Source: an uncultured Collinsella sp. (GTDB taxonomy: Bacteria; Actinomycetota; Coriobacteriia; Coriobacteriales; Coriobacteriaceae). Taken from it: a stretch of DNA of 64,000 bases. The position numbers were made by a program, and so were the translations under genes. Location: the NCBI GenBank assembly GCA_900542315.1, contig UQMV01000002.1, forward strand, positions 1-64,000, in the 5' to 3' direction. Below the pieces are notes generated by a model. That model searched no databases, was not told the origin of the DNA, and saw only the letters and a list, made by a program, of their open reading frames with translations. Numbering within the stretch: position 1 is the first letter of the stretch; every line of letters begins with the position of its first letter. This document shows positions 8,344 to 17,600 of the stretch, piece after piece.

Positions 8344-8606
8344 TAGGCGATCTCGGCGCGAGCGGCCTCGATAGCGCGTGTAAGCTGGTCGGCGCAGGAG
8401 GTCTTTTTCATACCGCAGGTATTACCGGCGAGAACCTCGATTACGCGATCGGCAGGAGCGCCCTCGACCAGCTTGGAGATAGCCTTGAGATTGCCGTCGC
8501 AGCCGCCGGTAAACTCAACGCCCATCACCTTGTTGCCGTCATCGGAAAGGTCAAGGTGAATATTGCGAGCACACACGCCCTGAGGCTTGTAATCAAACGA
8601 AATCAT
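8343..8606 (-). CDS. TSCPD domain-containing small protein
   Basis: 87 residues matching the short TIGR03905/TSCPD family. A GVCARNIHLDLSDDG strand is followed by GGCDGNLKAIS and a paired-cysteine tail (NTCGMKKTSCADQL). The same domain occurs at the C-terminus of some ribonucleotide reductases, where it is thought to help structure or metal binding; the free-standing form has no firm function. Four conserved cysteines are visible. First gene of a two-gene unit with the Tat lipoprotein. Confidence 0.88.
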   Translation of the reverse strand: MISFDYKPQGVCARNIHLDLSDDGNKVMGVEFTGGCDGNLKAISKLVEGAPADRVIEVLAGNTCGMKKTSCADQLTRAIEAARAEIA

Positions 8607-8670
8607 GCGATCCCCTCTCAGAATGTTATTCGAGACGACTATTATCCCCGTCTTTCCCTAAATGCAACGA

Positions 8671-8708
8671 GGCGCTTTGCCGGCAACACACATTACCAGC
8701 AAAGCGCC
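8671..8708 (-). terminator. Possible terminator after purB
   Basis: A perfect 10-bp stem GGCGCTTTGC/GCAAAGCGCC with an 18-base loop lies between purB and the TSCPD gene, both on the minus strand. There is no strong T run on the minus side. Confidence 0.5.
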
Positions 8709-8734
8709 CTAAAAAGCTAACGTTATGCCCGAAC

Positions 8735-10081
8735 CTACTCGAAGCTCAGCTGCTCCAGACGATCAAAGACTGTGTCGATACGAGTGAGGAAGTCCCACGG
8801 ATCAAAAATCTCGTCGAGCTTCTCCTGGCTGACGGTGCAGCGCGGGTCGGCCTCGAGACGCTCCTTAAAGGTGGGGCCGGAGACACAATCCTGTACCTCG
8901 TGCCAGGTTGCCATGGCGTTCTCCTGCACAATGGTGTACGCGTCCTCGCGGGTGATGCCCGTGTCGACGAGGGCGAGCAGCACCTTGGAGGAGAAGATGA
9001 GGCCGCGGGTCTTATTGAGGTTGGCCATCATGCGGGCAGGGTACAGCTGCAGGCCGTCGATAACGCGGATGAGGCACTGGAACATGTGGTCGAGGGCGAT
9101 GAAGCTGTCGGCCTGGGCGACGCGCTCGGCAGAGGAGTGCGAAATGTCACGCTCGTGCCACAGGGCGACGTTGTCGAAGGCAACCTGCGCGTTGGCCTTC
9201 ACGACGCGCGACAGGCCGCAGACCTTCTCCATGGTGATGGGGTTGCGCTTGTGCGGCATGGCGGAGCTGCCCTTTTGACCCTTACGGAACGGTTCCTCGG
9301 CCTCGAGTGTATCGGTCTTCTGCAGATTGCGAACCTCGGTAGCGATGCGCTCACAGGTGGCCGCGGTGGTGGCAAGAACGCCGGCGAGGTAGGCGTGATG
9401 ATCGCGGCTAATAACCTGTGTGGACAGCGGGTCGTGAACCAGGCCCAGGTGCTCGCAGACATATTCCTCGACAAACGGCTCGATGGAGCTGTACGTGCCG
9501 ACAGCGCCCGAGATGGCACCAAAGGCAACGTTCTTGCGGGCATCCTCAAGACGGTCCAGATCGCGCTTGAGCTCCCAGGCCCAAGAGCCAAACTTCATGC
9601 CAAAGGTCATCGGCTCGGCATGGATGCCATGAGTACGGCCGGCACAGAGCGTGTTGCGCTCCTCGAAGGCGCGACGCTTGCAGATCTCGCCGAGCTTCTT
9701 GACATCCTCGATGATCAGGTCGCAGGCCTGGGTGAGCTGGTAGCACAGGGCCGTGTCGCCCAGATCGGAGCTGGTCATGCCATAGTGAACCCAGCGGCTG
9801 GGCTTGGGGTCGCCCTCGGGAACATCGGCATCGATGTATTCCTTCATGTTGGTCAGGAAGGCAATGACGTCGTGGCGCGTGACTTCCTCGATCTCATCGA
9901 CCTTCGCCTTCTCAAAGTTGGCATGGTCGCGGATCCACTGGGCCTCGTCTTTGGAAATACCGATCTTGCCGAGCTCCGCCTGGGCCTCGCAGGCCAGAAC
10001 CTCGATCTCCTGCCAAATGGCGTACTTGTTCTCGAGGGAGAAGATGTGTCCCATCTCCGGGCGGGTATAGCGATCGATCAT
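8735..10081 (-). CDS. purB: Adenylosuccinate lyase
   Basis: 448 residues. The enzyme cleaves SAICAR to AICAR and adenylosuccinate to AMP, so it acts both late in IMP synthesis and in AMP synthesis. The fumarase/aspartase superfamily signature is clear in KGSSAMPHKRNP, and the TSSDLGDTA and GRTHGIHAEPMTFG blocks carry the other active-site residues. The start is the ATG at 10081 with AAGGAG upstream. The substrate made by purC is used here, but the two genes are in separate transcription units. Confidence 0.97.
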   Translation of the reverse strand: MIDRYTRPEMGHIFSLENKYAIWQEIEVLACEAQAELGKIGISKDEAQWIRDHANFEKAKVDEIEEVTRHDVIAFLTNMKEYIDADVPEGDPKPSRWVHYGMTSSDLGDTALCYQLTQACDLIIEDVKKLGEICKRRAFEERNTLCAGRTHGIHAEPMTFGMKFGSWAWELKRDLDRLEDARKNVAFGAISGAVGTYSSIEPFVEEYVCEHLGLVHDPLSTQVISRDHHAYLAGVLATTAATCERIATEVRNLQKTDTLEAEEPFRKGQKGSSAMPHKRNPITMEKVCGLSRVVKANAQVAFDNVALWHERDISHSSAERVAQADSFIALDHMFQCLIRVIDGLQLYPARMMANLNKTRGLIFSSKVLLALVDTGITREDAYTIVQENAMATWHEVQDCVSGPTFKERLEADPRCTVSQEKLDEIFDPWDFLTRIDTVFDRLEQLSFE

Positions 10082-10194
10082 AGCGGCTCCTTTTTGGTTA
10101 TTGGCACGTTGGTCGTAACCCAACCATTGTACCGTGCGCAGGTGCAAGTATGGGCAGCAGGCATTAACCTAACATTTTGCCGCAAGAGCGGCCA

Positions 10195-10298
10195 TGGGGA
10201 CATCCGCGTATTTGCTTCGCAAATCCGCACCGGCTTCAGGCGAGCCCCTCAGCTTCACGAAGTCGAAGGGGAAGACTCCGCCGAATTGTCCGTCCCCA
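10195..10298. repeat. Hairpin repeat element (copy D, not bounded by a tRNA copy)
   Basis: It starts with TGGGGACATCCGCG, contains the hairpin ATTTGC-TTC-GCAAAT and CCGCACCGGCT, and closes with TTGTCCGTCCCCA, the inverse of its beginning. Bases 10197-10235 match 10328-10366 at 38 of 39 positions, so this is a sibling of the element next to tRNA-Gly. No coding sequence is convincing between 10082 and 10508. Confidence 0.6.
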
Positions 10299-10313
10299 CG
10301 TCTTCCTTTGCTG

Positions 10314-10451
10314 ATGGAGCGGGCAACGGGACGTCCGCGTATTTGCTTCGCAAATCCGCACCGGCTGCGGCCGCCTATCGGCGACCTTGCCTGCTCGCTA
10401 TAAACGCTTCGCGTTTATTTAACGCTCGCACCCTGTCGGGTTCGAGTCCCG
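10314..10451. repeat. tRNA-Gly-linked hairpin element (copy B)
   Basis: The left end (10314-10332) is an exact 19-base copy of 10505-10523, the complement of the tRNA-Gly 3' end including CCA. The interior has hairpins ATTTGC-TTC-GCAAAT and AAACG-CTTCG-CGTTT. The right end is CACCCTGTCGGGTTCGAGTCCC, of which 10437-10451 is an inverted copy of the tRNA-Gly T-arm (518-532). The tRNA terminator and the tRNA follow. This is the same plan as copies A and C. Confidence 0.7.
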
Positions 10452-10468
10452 GCACTTTATTGAAAAAA

Positions 10469-10493
10469 GCACGGTAACGAAACGTTACCGTGC
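10469..10493 (-). terminator. Terminator of tRNA-Gly
   Basis: A perfect 11-bp stem GCACGGTAACG/CGTTACCGTGC with a three-base loop, followed on the minus strand by six T residues. Confidence 0.85.
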
Positions 10494-10508
10494 CTGAAAT
10501 TCGAATGG

Positions 10509-10580
10509 AGCGGGCAACGGGACTCGAACCCGCGAGTGTCAGCTTGGGAAGCTGATGCCTTACCACTTGGCGATGCCCGC
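10509..10580 (-). tRNA. tRNA-Gly (anticodon CCC)
   Basis: A 72-base cloverleaf on the minus strand. The acceptor stem is GCGGGCA/TGCCCGC, the anticodon loop reads TTCCCAA and the T-arm reads CGGGTTCGAGTCCCG. The discriminator is T, followed by an encoded CCA (10506-10508). Confidence 0.96.
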
Positions 10581-10593
10581 ATATGTGGGGGAT

Positions 10594-10623
10594 AGTATAA
10601 CGCGGTTGTCTTGTTCGATACAA
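10594..10623 (-). promoter_or_regulatory. Promoter of tRNA-Gly
   Basis: Minus strand: -35 TTGTAT (618-623), an 18-base spacer and -10 TATACT (594-599), 13 bases before the tRNA. The rest of the gap to the adhesin gene (10624-10877) shows an 8-bp hairpin GCGTCGCA/TGCGACGC at 10833-10857, just upstream of AAGGAG, and nothing else I can name. Confidence 0.65.
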
Positions 10624-10877
10624 GGGTGGCAATGCTTGTTTTAGCTGTGGAGATTCGTTTGAAAATCGCGTCAATTGTGGAGACGAGGACCTTTGACTTC
10701 CTGTTCCCCTTATCTTCTACCTGCACTTTTGCTTGATTGTTGTATTTGAGCTCAATTTGTCAGGAATTGGGCAAGCTTTTGGTCAGGCTCCGGTACTTAC
10801 CCGCATGAACCTCGGGGGTAGCCTCATCCTACGCGTCGCAGCCTCCCCGTGCGACGCACGAGGGATAAGGAGCAGCC

Positions 10878-13800
10878 ATGTCCAACGCACCCACGCACTC
10901 TGTCCACAGCGCAATCGCAACAGGTCCGCTGCTCCTGCTCCTCTTCCTGCTTTTCGGCTGCCTGGCACCGGGAGCCGCATTTGCCGTCGATGGCTACGAC
11001 CAGCTCGGCTTCCGCACTATTAGCGATGATTGTGGACCCTTCTTCATCGGCAAGTATGAAGCTCAAGACACCTCGATTGCCTACTGCATGAACCAGGAGC
11101 GCCCCGGCCCCACCAAACCGGGCGGCCCATGGCTCAACTTTGATCAAGGCTGGGTGTGGCTCGACGACGAGTTCGCGGCAATCGTTTGTCACGGATATCC
11201 CACCACCACGTCGTTTGGCGGTTACCATCTTTCACCCGATCGCGCCCGCGCCGCCACCCAGCTTGCCGTATGGATGCTCAACGGCACTACCCATGTCGAC
11301 GGCACCTACTCCTACACGACCGCTCAGGGTAAAACCAAGAGCGGACACTTTACCGCCGACAATGAAGTCGTGGCGGCTGCGCGGTGGCTCCACGACAGCG
11401 CAAAATCAGGAAGCATCAAAGCCGCTCCGCACCGCGCGCGACGCTATCTAGGGGCCGTATCGGGCGGCAGCAAACGTCAAGACATGCTCTATGTACTGCC
11501 GGCGGTGTCTGTTTCCTTCCAAAAGCAGTCTGCTAACACCGTTATTACCAGCGGAAACAATACCTATCAGTTTACCGGGGCAACATTCGATATTTTTGAG
11601 AGCGCCAGCGGCGCGCGTGTCGGCACCATCAAGATGGACAGCAACGGTCGAGCGCAAGCAACACTTCTGCCCAACACGGCATACTACCTAGTTGAAACGA
11701 AGGCGCCGGCCGGCTATGTCCCCCGCCACGATCGTATTGCCTTTACCACGGGGAATGACGGCGGGCGGGTCGCCATTGATGAACAGCCCGGCACCATCAA
11801 CCTGCGTATCGTAAAACTCGATGCCGCGACGAATGCCGGCCACCAGGTGGGAGCTTCGCTCGCAGGAGCAGAGTTCACGTGTGTGTCGCAATCAACCCCT
11901 GGATGGGCACAAATCCTCACGACCGACGAAAGCGGTCGGGCCACCCTCGCCGATGTCCCCTTAGGAACCTTTACCATCTACGAATCAAAAGCCCCCGAGG
12001 GCTACCTGCCATCCAACGACAGCTGGACCTATACCGTTGGAGCCGACCAGCTCGGCGATTCAGGCGTGGTCGAGATCGAATCTCGCGTTTCCGATATCCC
12101 CATTGCGTTTAACCTTGAGATTTCCAAATTCAAGGATTACGGCAATAGCGACCAATCCGGCCTGGAGCAGCCGGCGGGTGGTGTTGTCTTTGAGGTTGTC
12201 AGCAACAGCTCTCAGCAGGTTGTTGGCACACTGGCCACAAACATCTATGGCTTTGCCTCCACCGAAGATCAGCCCGAAGCATGGTTCGGCACAGGCAAGC
12301 GACCCGCCGGTGTCCACGGAGCCGTCCCATACGACCGTGCCGGCTACACGGTTCGCGAGGTTCCGGAAACCGTCCCCGAGGGTTTTAAACGTGCAGGGGA
12401 ATGGACCGTCGGGGCAAATCAGATTTCCGACGGCGCCGAGCTTCAATATATCGTGGACAACCACGCTCTGTCGACGCATCTCCAGATTGTAAAACGCGAT
12501 GCCCAAACAGGCGCTTCTGTTCCCCTAGCCGGATTCACCTTCCAACTCCTCGACAGCAATCACGAACCTGTCTCACAAACTTGCTGGTATCCAGCACATA
12601 ACGTAATGGACACCTTTACGACTGACGCGACCGGGACCGTCACACTGCCCGAATCGCTCGTGCCGGGCACCTATTATGTACGCGAAACCTCGGCCAAAGA
12701 GCCCTATCTTGTCAGCGAAGAAATCGAGGTAAACATACCCGCCGACATGAACCTAACGCCCGTTGCAATCGCCTCGTATTATGACCGCGCCGCGACCGGA
12801 AATATCAGGATCGTTAAAACCGATGCCGTAGACGGCAGCAGCCTCGCGGGCGCCATCTTTGAGATCCGTGCCTCGGGTGATATCGTGCGCCCCGACGGTA
12901 GCATTGCCGCACTCGACGGTGAGACTGTCGCTACCGTCACGACGGATGAAACTGGAGAAGCACGCGCGGACAACCTCCCACTGGGATCTGGCACCGCACG
13001 CTACGAGGTTGTCGAGACTCAAGCGCCGGCAGGCTTCTTGCTCGATCAGACAACCCATATTGTCGACCTTACTTATGCCGACCAGAAAACACCCGTTGTA
13101 GAAGCACGGCTTAACGTATCCGACGATTACACCAAGGTTGATATCTCCAAGGTCGATGCAAGCGGTGAGCAGGAAGTAGAAGGCGCACGGCTCACCTTAT
13201 ATGGTCCCGATAAAACCGAAATAGACTCCTGGACCTCATCCGACAAGCCACACCGCGTCGAACATCTTGCACCCGGCACCTACTCGTTGCGCGAAATGAT
13301 GTCTCCGCGGACCTATGACCTTGCTGAGGAGATAACGTTTGAAATAAAGGATACGGGAGAAGTCCAATCCGTCGCGATGAAGGATGCGCCCATCGAGATC
13401 AAGGGGCAGGTCGACAAGCGTCAGGAACTTGTCCAACCTATCGAAAAGGGCCTGTTGGCTAACGGCGATGGTAAAAACCGTGCCGCGATGCAAACCAATA
13501 CGGATGGGCTTTTCTCCTATACCATCGACGCTCGAAACGATTCAACTACCTGGGTTGATGAGTTTACAATTACCGATGATCTTGAGTGTGCCGAGGACGA
13601 TACGGCGAGATTCGTCTCAATCGAAACCCCCGTCGCCATCGGCGACCTCAACGGTCTGTGCAACGTGTGGTATCGCACGACGCCGTTGGACTCGACAGAC
13701 GTCGATGAGCCGGCAAACGCGACACTTGACGATGGGCACGAAAATCCTTGGCTTGAGTCCGACGAAGTAAGGGAAAGTCTGGGTGAGGATTGCCGCCTCG

Positions 13801-14309
13801 TCGATTACGACGGCTGGCACCTCTGGAAGGCGGATGTCTCGACCACGGAATCCACCACACTCGAGGCGAAAGAACTCGACCTTGCGTCCAATACCGTCGT
13901 AACGGGCATTCGCATTGAATACGGTGCGGTAGCCGCCGGCTTTACGACTCGAAGCGATGCGGATTCTTGGACCCGCGATGATCTCAAAGATGAGCACGAC
14001 GACCTTGACGATGCCAAAGCAATCCTTGGCACAGACGCTCGGGGCGCAATCGTGCACATGCAGGCGACGTCGGCTTATACGCCCCAAACCGCACTCACCA
14101 ACAGCGCACGCGTCGATCTTTGCCGCAACGGCGGCGGCGATAAACTTGAGTCACATGACGAGGACCGTGTCATTCAACGCTGTACCCTACCGCAGGACCT
14201 ACCGGCAACAGGATCAGTTCCCATCGCCGCTTGCATCACCGCGCTCCTGACCTCGGGTGCCGCAGCCCTATGGTTCGCTCGCCTTAGGTCGACCCCAAAG
14301 AAGCGCTAG
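10878..14309 (+). CDS. LPXTG-anchored surface adhesin with thioester head and CnaB/SpaA-type repeats
   Basis: 1143 residues. A signal peptide ends near residue 36 (AAFA/VD). The next 170 residues look like a bacterial thioester domain: Cys70 (AYCMNQ) and Gln128 in ATQLAVWML are the pair expected to form the internal thioester used for covalent host attachment. Several Ig-like SpaA/CnaB modules follow, each opening with a lysine motif such as LRIVKLDA, LEISKFKD, LQIVKRDA, IRIVKTDA or VDISKVDA and often ending with YEVVETQAP-like segments. Such domains normally carry Lys-Asn/Asp isopeptide bonds. The C-terminus has LPATG (1108-1112), a hydrophobic segment and a basic tail for sortase anchoring. 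No sortase gene is in the window. A terminator follows. Confidence 0.93.
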   Translation: MSNAPTHSVHSAIATGPLLLLLFLLFGCLAPGAAFAVDGYDQLGFRTISDDCGPFFIGKYEAQDTSIAYCMNQERPGPTKPGGPWLNFDQGWVWLDDEFAAIVCHGYPTTTSFGGYHLSPDRARAATQLAVWMLNGTTHVDGTYSYTTAQGKTKSGHFTADNEVVAAARWLHDSAKSGSIKAAPHRARRYLGAVSGGSKRQDMLYVLPAVSVSFQKQSANTVITSGNNTYQFTGATFDIFESASGARVGTIKMDSNGRAQATLLPNTAYYLVETKAPAGYVPRHDRIAFTTGNDGGRVAIDEQPGTINLRIVKLDAATNAGHQVGASLAGAEFTCVSQSTPGWAQILTTDESGRATLADVPLGTFTIYESKAPEGYLPSNDSWTYTVGADQLGDSGVVEIESRVSDIPIAFNLEISKFKDYGNSDQSGLEQPAGGVVFEVVSNSSQQVVGTLATNIYGFASTEDQPEAWFGTGKRPAGVHGAVPYDRAGYTVREVPETVPEGFKRAGEWTVGANQISDGAELQYIVDNHALSTHLQIVKRDAQTGASVPLAGFTFQLLDSNHEPVSQTCWYPAHNVMDTFTTDATGTVTLPESLVPGTYYVRETSAKEPYLVSEEIEVNIPADMNLTPVAIASYYDRAATGNIRIVKTDAVDGSSLAGAIFEIRASGDIVRPDGSIAALDGETVATVTTDETGEARADNLPLGSGTARYEVVETQAPAGFLLDQTTHIVDLTYADQKTPVVEARLNVSDDYTKVDISKVDASGEQEVEGARLTLYGPDKTEIDSWTSSDKPHRVEHLAPGTYSLREMMSPRTYDLAEEITFEIKDTGEVQSVAMKDAPIEIKGQVDKRQELVQPIEKGLLANGDGKNRAAMQTNTDGLFSYTIDARNDSTTWVDEFTITDDLECAEDDTARFVSIETPVAIGDLNGLCNVWYRTTPLDSTDVDEPANATLDDGHENPWLESDEVRESLGEDCRLVDYDGWHLWKADVSTTESTTLEAKELDLASNTVVTGIRIEYGAVAAGFTTRSDADSWTRDDLKDEHDDLDDAKAILGTDARGAIVHMQATSAYTPQTALTNSARVDLCRNGGGDKLESHDEDRVIQRCTLPQDLPATGSVPIAACITALLTSGAAALWFARLRSTPKKR

Positions 14310-14320
14310 CGCGATGAAAA

Positions 14321-14353
14321 AGCGGGCGAGCCAGCCCCCCTGGCTCGCCCGCT
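14321..14353. terminator. Bidirectional terminator between the adhesin and the small membrane protein
   Basis: A perfect 13-bp stem AGCGGGCGAGCCA/TGGCTCGCCCGCT, with A residues before it and T residues after it, between two convergent genes. Confidence 0.85.
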
Positions 14354-14376
14354 TTCAATCATGTAAATCGCCGTAT

Positions 14377-14595
14377 CTACTCTGCAGACGAAGATCCACC
14401 ATCAACGATTGCCTGCTCGGACTCAGGAATCCCATCGGCACCCGTACTCTGTTCTTGCTCCACCTCTTCGCTGATTGCGGAGGCGGGGGTCGAGCCCTTT
14501 GCACCCACGATGTAGGCAGCCCCAAATCCTAACGCAATGGCAATCAAGGTCAAAATCACGTAGACAGGCCAATGGCGCTTAATATACGAAAACAC
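14377..14595 (-). CDS. Small single-pass membrane protein, unknown
   Basis: 72 residues. A short basic N-terminus (SYIKRHWP) precedes one membrane segment (YVILTLIAIALGFGAAYIVG), and the Ser/Glu/Gln-rich tail is acidic. This suggests the tail faces outward, or that the protein is a small partner of a larger membrane protein. The GTG start at 14595 has AAGGAG five bases upstream. It lies 21 bases after the M28-like gene on the same strand and is probably in its operon. Family not recognised. Confidence 0.7.
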   Translation of the reverse strand: MFSYIKRHWPVYVILTLIAIALGFGAAYIVGAKGSTPASAISEEVEQEQSTGADGIPESEQAIVDGGSSSAE

Positions 14596-14616
14596 GTTGA
14601 CTCCTTAGAGCTCCGT

Positions 14617-17600
14617 CTACGAACGGCGGATAACCTCGGTCACGACCTCGGATACCGTGGCAATGTTCGTCGGGTTGACATTGTGGGGCAGGTCGTCCTC
14701 GGTACGAGCGCAAGCCAGACGCGTGCCGTCCACGCCGGCGATGGTGAGGGCTCGGCGGCTCGCCTCGAGCGCGGCATAGGCATCGGTCTTGGCATAGGGC
14801 ATCTCGAGCGCGCCACAATCGACATGGAACGACTTGCACACCTTGCTGACCAGGTTCATGATGCGGCGATCGCCCTTGAGCAGCTGCTGTTCGCCCTCGA
14901 CCGTCACCACCGAAAGCCTACCGGCGCCGACGGATTCAAGATTGATGAAGAATACGCCGCGGAGCTTATCGCGATGCGAAGCCAAGAAGGCCTTCATGCC
15001 GGCGCCATCACAATCCGAGGCGCCCGTTGCCACAAACCAGATATCGTGACCGAGCAGCTCATCATCGCCCATAGAGGCGACAGCCGAGAGCATATCTTCG
15101 GAAGAAGCGCCATCGGAAGACGTAGCGCCGCCCTTCCAGCCATCGTTATCGTCCTCGAAGTTATCCCACGAACCGATACCGCGACCGGACTTCTTGGCAT
15201 CGTAATCGTCTTCGACGCCCAGCCAATCACTCATGCTGTCCTGCTCGTTTTTCCTTTTACGACCGAACAGGCCACCCAGGCCGCGTTTGCGAGACTTGGG
15301 TGCCGCCGGGGCGGGAGCCGAAATGGTCTCGATCGGCTGCGCGCCCGACGCAACGGGCATGGGAGGCACAACGGGCGCCGATGTGGGTTCGGGACCCTGG
15401 GCGGTAGCAAAGGGGTCGTTGACCTGTGCGGAGGGGTCGGGAAGGTCGAACAGCGACGTGCGAGACGCAACGTTTGCCTGCTTCATAGACGGCAGCGACG
15501 GATCGGGGACCGAAGCCAGCGGAGACGAGGAAGGTGCAGGCGACGGTGCCGACGCCGGATCGGGAACATTCACCTGCGGACGCGGCGATGCCTGGGAGGA
15601 AATCTGGGCCATAAGGGAATCGACTGTTTCGTCCTGGGTGGGAGCAACATCGGCAACCGTGGCACCGGAACCACTCGGGGTCGGCATGGTGAAAATCTGC
15701 GTGGAGTAAGGCCTCGACTCATCCGTCTCGGGAGTCTCGGAAACCGCAGGCACTTCCTCCTGCTCGACCTCGGTCGAATCATCTTGCTCGGCTGCCGCGT
15801 ACTGTTCTTCGTCAGAGTTGGCCTCGACGGGCTCGTCCTCGGCAGCATCCTGAATTTCGGCAGCATCAATGGGCTCGTCATCGTCTGCCGCGCCGCCCTG
15901 CTCATCGGAAACAGGAAGGGGCTCGGCAATCGCGGTGCCTTGCTTTTCAAACGTTATCGTGGAATCGAACTGCGCGGCATCAAACGACATGGTGCTATCG
16001 ACGTGCTGCTGGGGCTCGAAAGACGTCGTCGCCTCAACAACATCCGCGGACGCCGGTTGCTGGGACTCAAAGGACGTCGTAGCTTCGGCAGCGTCGACGG
16101 GCACGGACTGCATAGCCTCGTTCTGCTCGAACTCTTGCGCCGCGCGCTCACGTGCCGCCTCGGCTGCCTGCTGCTGAGCGATAGCCTCCTGCTCGGCAGC
16201 CTCGCGTGCGGCAGCGCGCTTCTCCTCGAAATCGTCGACAAATTTCCTGCCCTTTGCAAGCGCACCCTTAAAGAAGCTGGAAGCGCTGGCGCCAATCGAA
16301 GAGAACGCGGATGCAATATCGGCATGGGGCGTTGCCGCGGGAATCTCGGCAGAGAAATCAGTATCGCTCTCGTAAGACACGCGCCTCGGCTGTTCAACGT
16401 AATCGTCGTCAGACTCGTCCGCAACGTCTTGCGCCGGCGCGGCGGGAGCCAAAATGTCCAGTCCTGCCGCGGGATCGATCGCAGACACCGCCTCGGGCTC
16501 GGCAACGGCAGCGGTAACCGCGGCAGACTCATCATCCGCAGTGACAACGGGCGCAGGCTCGGGCTCAAACGTCGGCTCCTCGCCCTCCTCGTAATCGAGC
16601 GTGCAGGACTCGGGAAGCATTCCGAGCGCACGGATGGCATCCGACCCAAAGCGGATGTTGCCGGCGGCGTTGCGATAGAGCTTGGGCTCGGGCTCGGCCG
16701 CGGCAGGCTCCTCCGCCGGCTCAGCAGCGGGAGCCTCGTCATTGAACTCTTCGGCCTGGACAGCCTGATTCTGATCCTCGGGCACGATGGCGCCAATCAG
16801 CGTCTCGTCGGCAGACGCACCCTCAAAGCCCTCGATCTGCTCGTCAAAAGCCTCGCCCTGTTCGGGCTCGGTTTGAGCGTCGGGAGCAATCGGCTGACCG
16901 AACTCGTCCTCGGCGTAGGTAGGCTCTTCGTACTCGATGGTGTTGCCGTAGTCGTTTTGCTGCTGGGCCGCGGCATACTCCGCCGCCGCGCGCGCCATTT
17001 CCTCGGCACGACGTTTCTGCTCCCCAAAATAGGTATCGAACGGAACATCGTCGGGAAACTCGTTTTCGCCCTGGAAGGGAGCGACGTTGTCCATAACGCC
17101 GAGCATAGCGGCGACAGAAGACTTGTTGCACACTGCGCCGGACGTATAGGGAAGAATGTGGCGGTTAGAGATGATGTTTGCCGCGTTGACAAGTGCAACG
17201 AGGGAAGCGAGGATCGCGACAATCCACAGCAGAACCTTGAGCGCGCCGGGGAGCGGCAGGATACGCAGGATGGCAACGGCAGCAGGGGCAACCGTGGCAA
17301 CGGGCAACAGCTTGGCGATGAGCGCACGATACGAAGCATAGGGCTCGCGGGCGAGCAGCTCAGCACGGGGAGAGTCGTAGTGTGCGACAACGACCACCGG
17401 GCGGTTGCGCGGAGACGCGAGCGGACCCGAGGCCTTGTGGTAGGCGATGACATTTTGGCTCACGCCCGTCTTGCCCAGACGCGAAACCACGGGGTGACCC
17501 GTGCGCTCGAGCACGTAAAGAACGGCGCCGACAATAGCCAGCAAGGTGCCGACCAAGCCGATACCGCCGCCGATGCCCATCAGCAGGGCGCCGGCAAACG

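Noticed and set aside
10624..10877. Possible riboswitch in the adhesin leader
   Set aside because: I compared it with c-di-GMP-type and other common riboswitch cores and found no matching core. Only a simple hairpin at 10833-10857 is supported.
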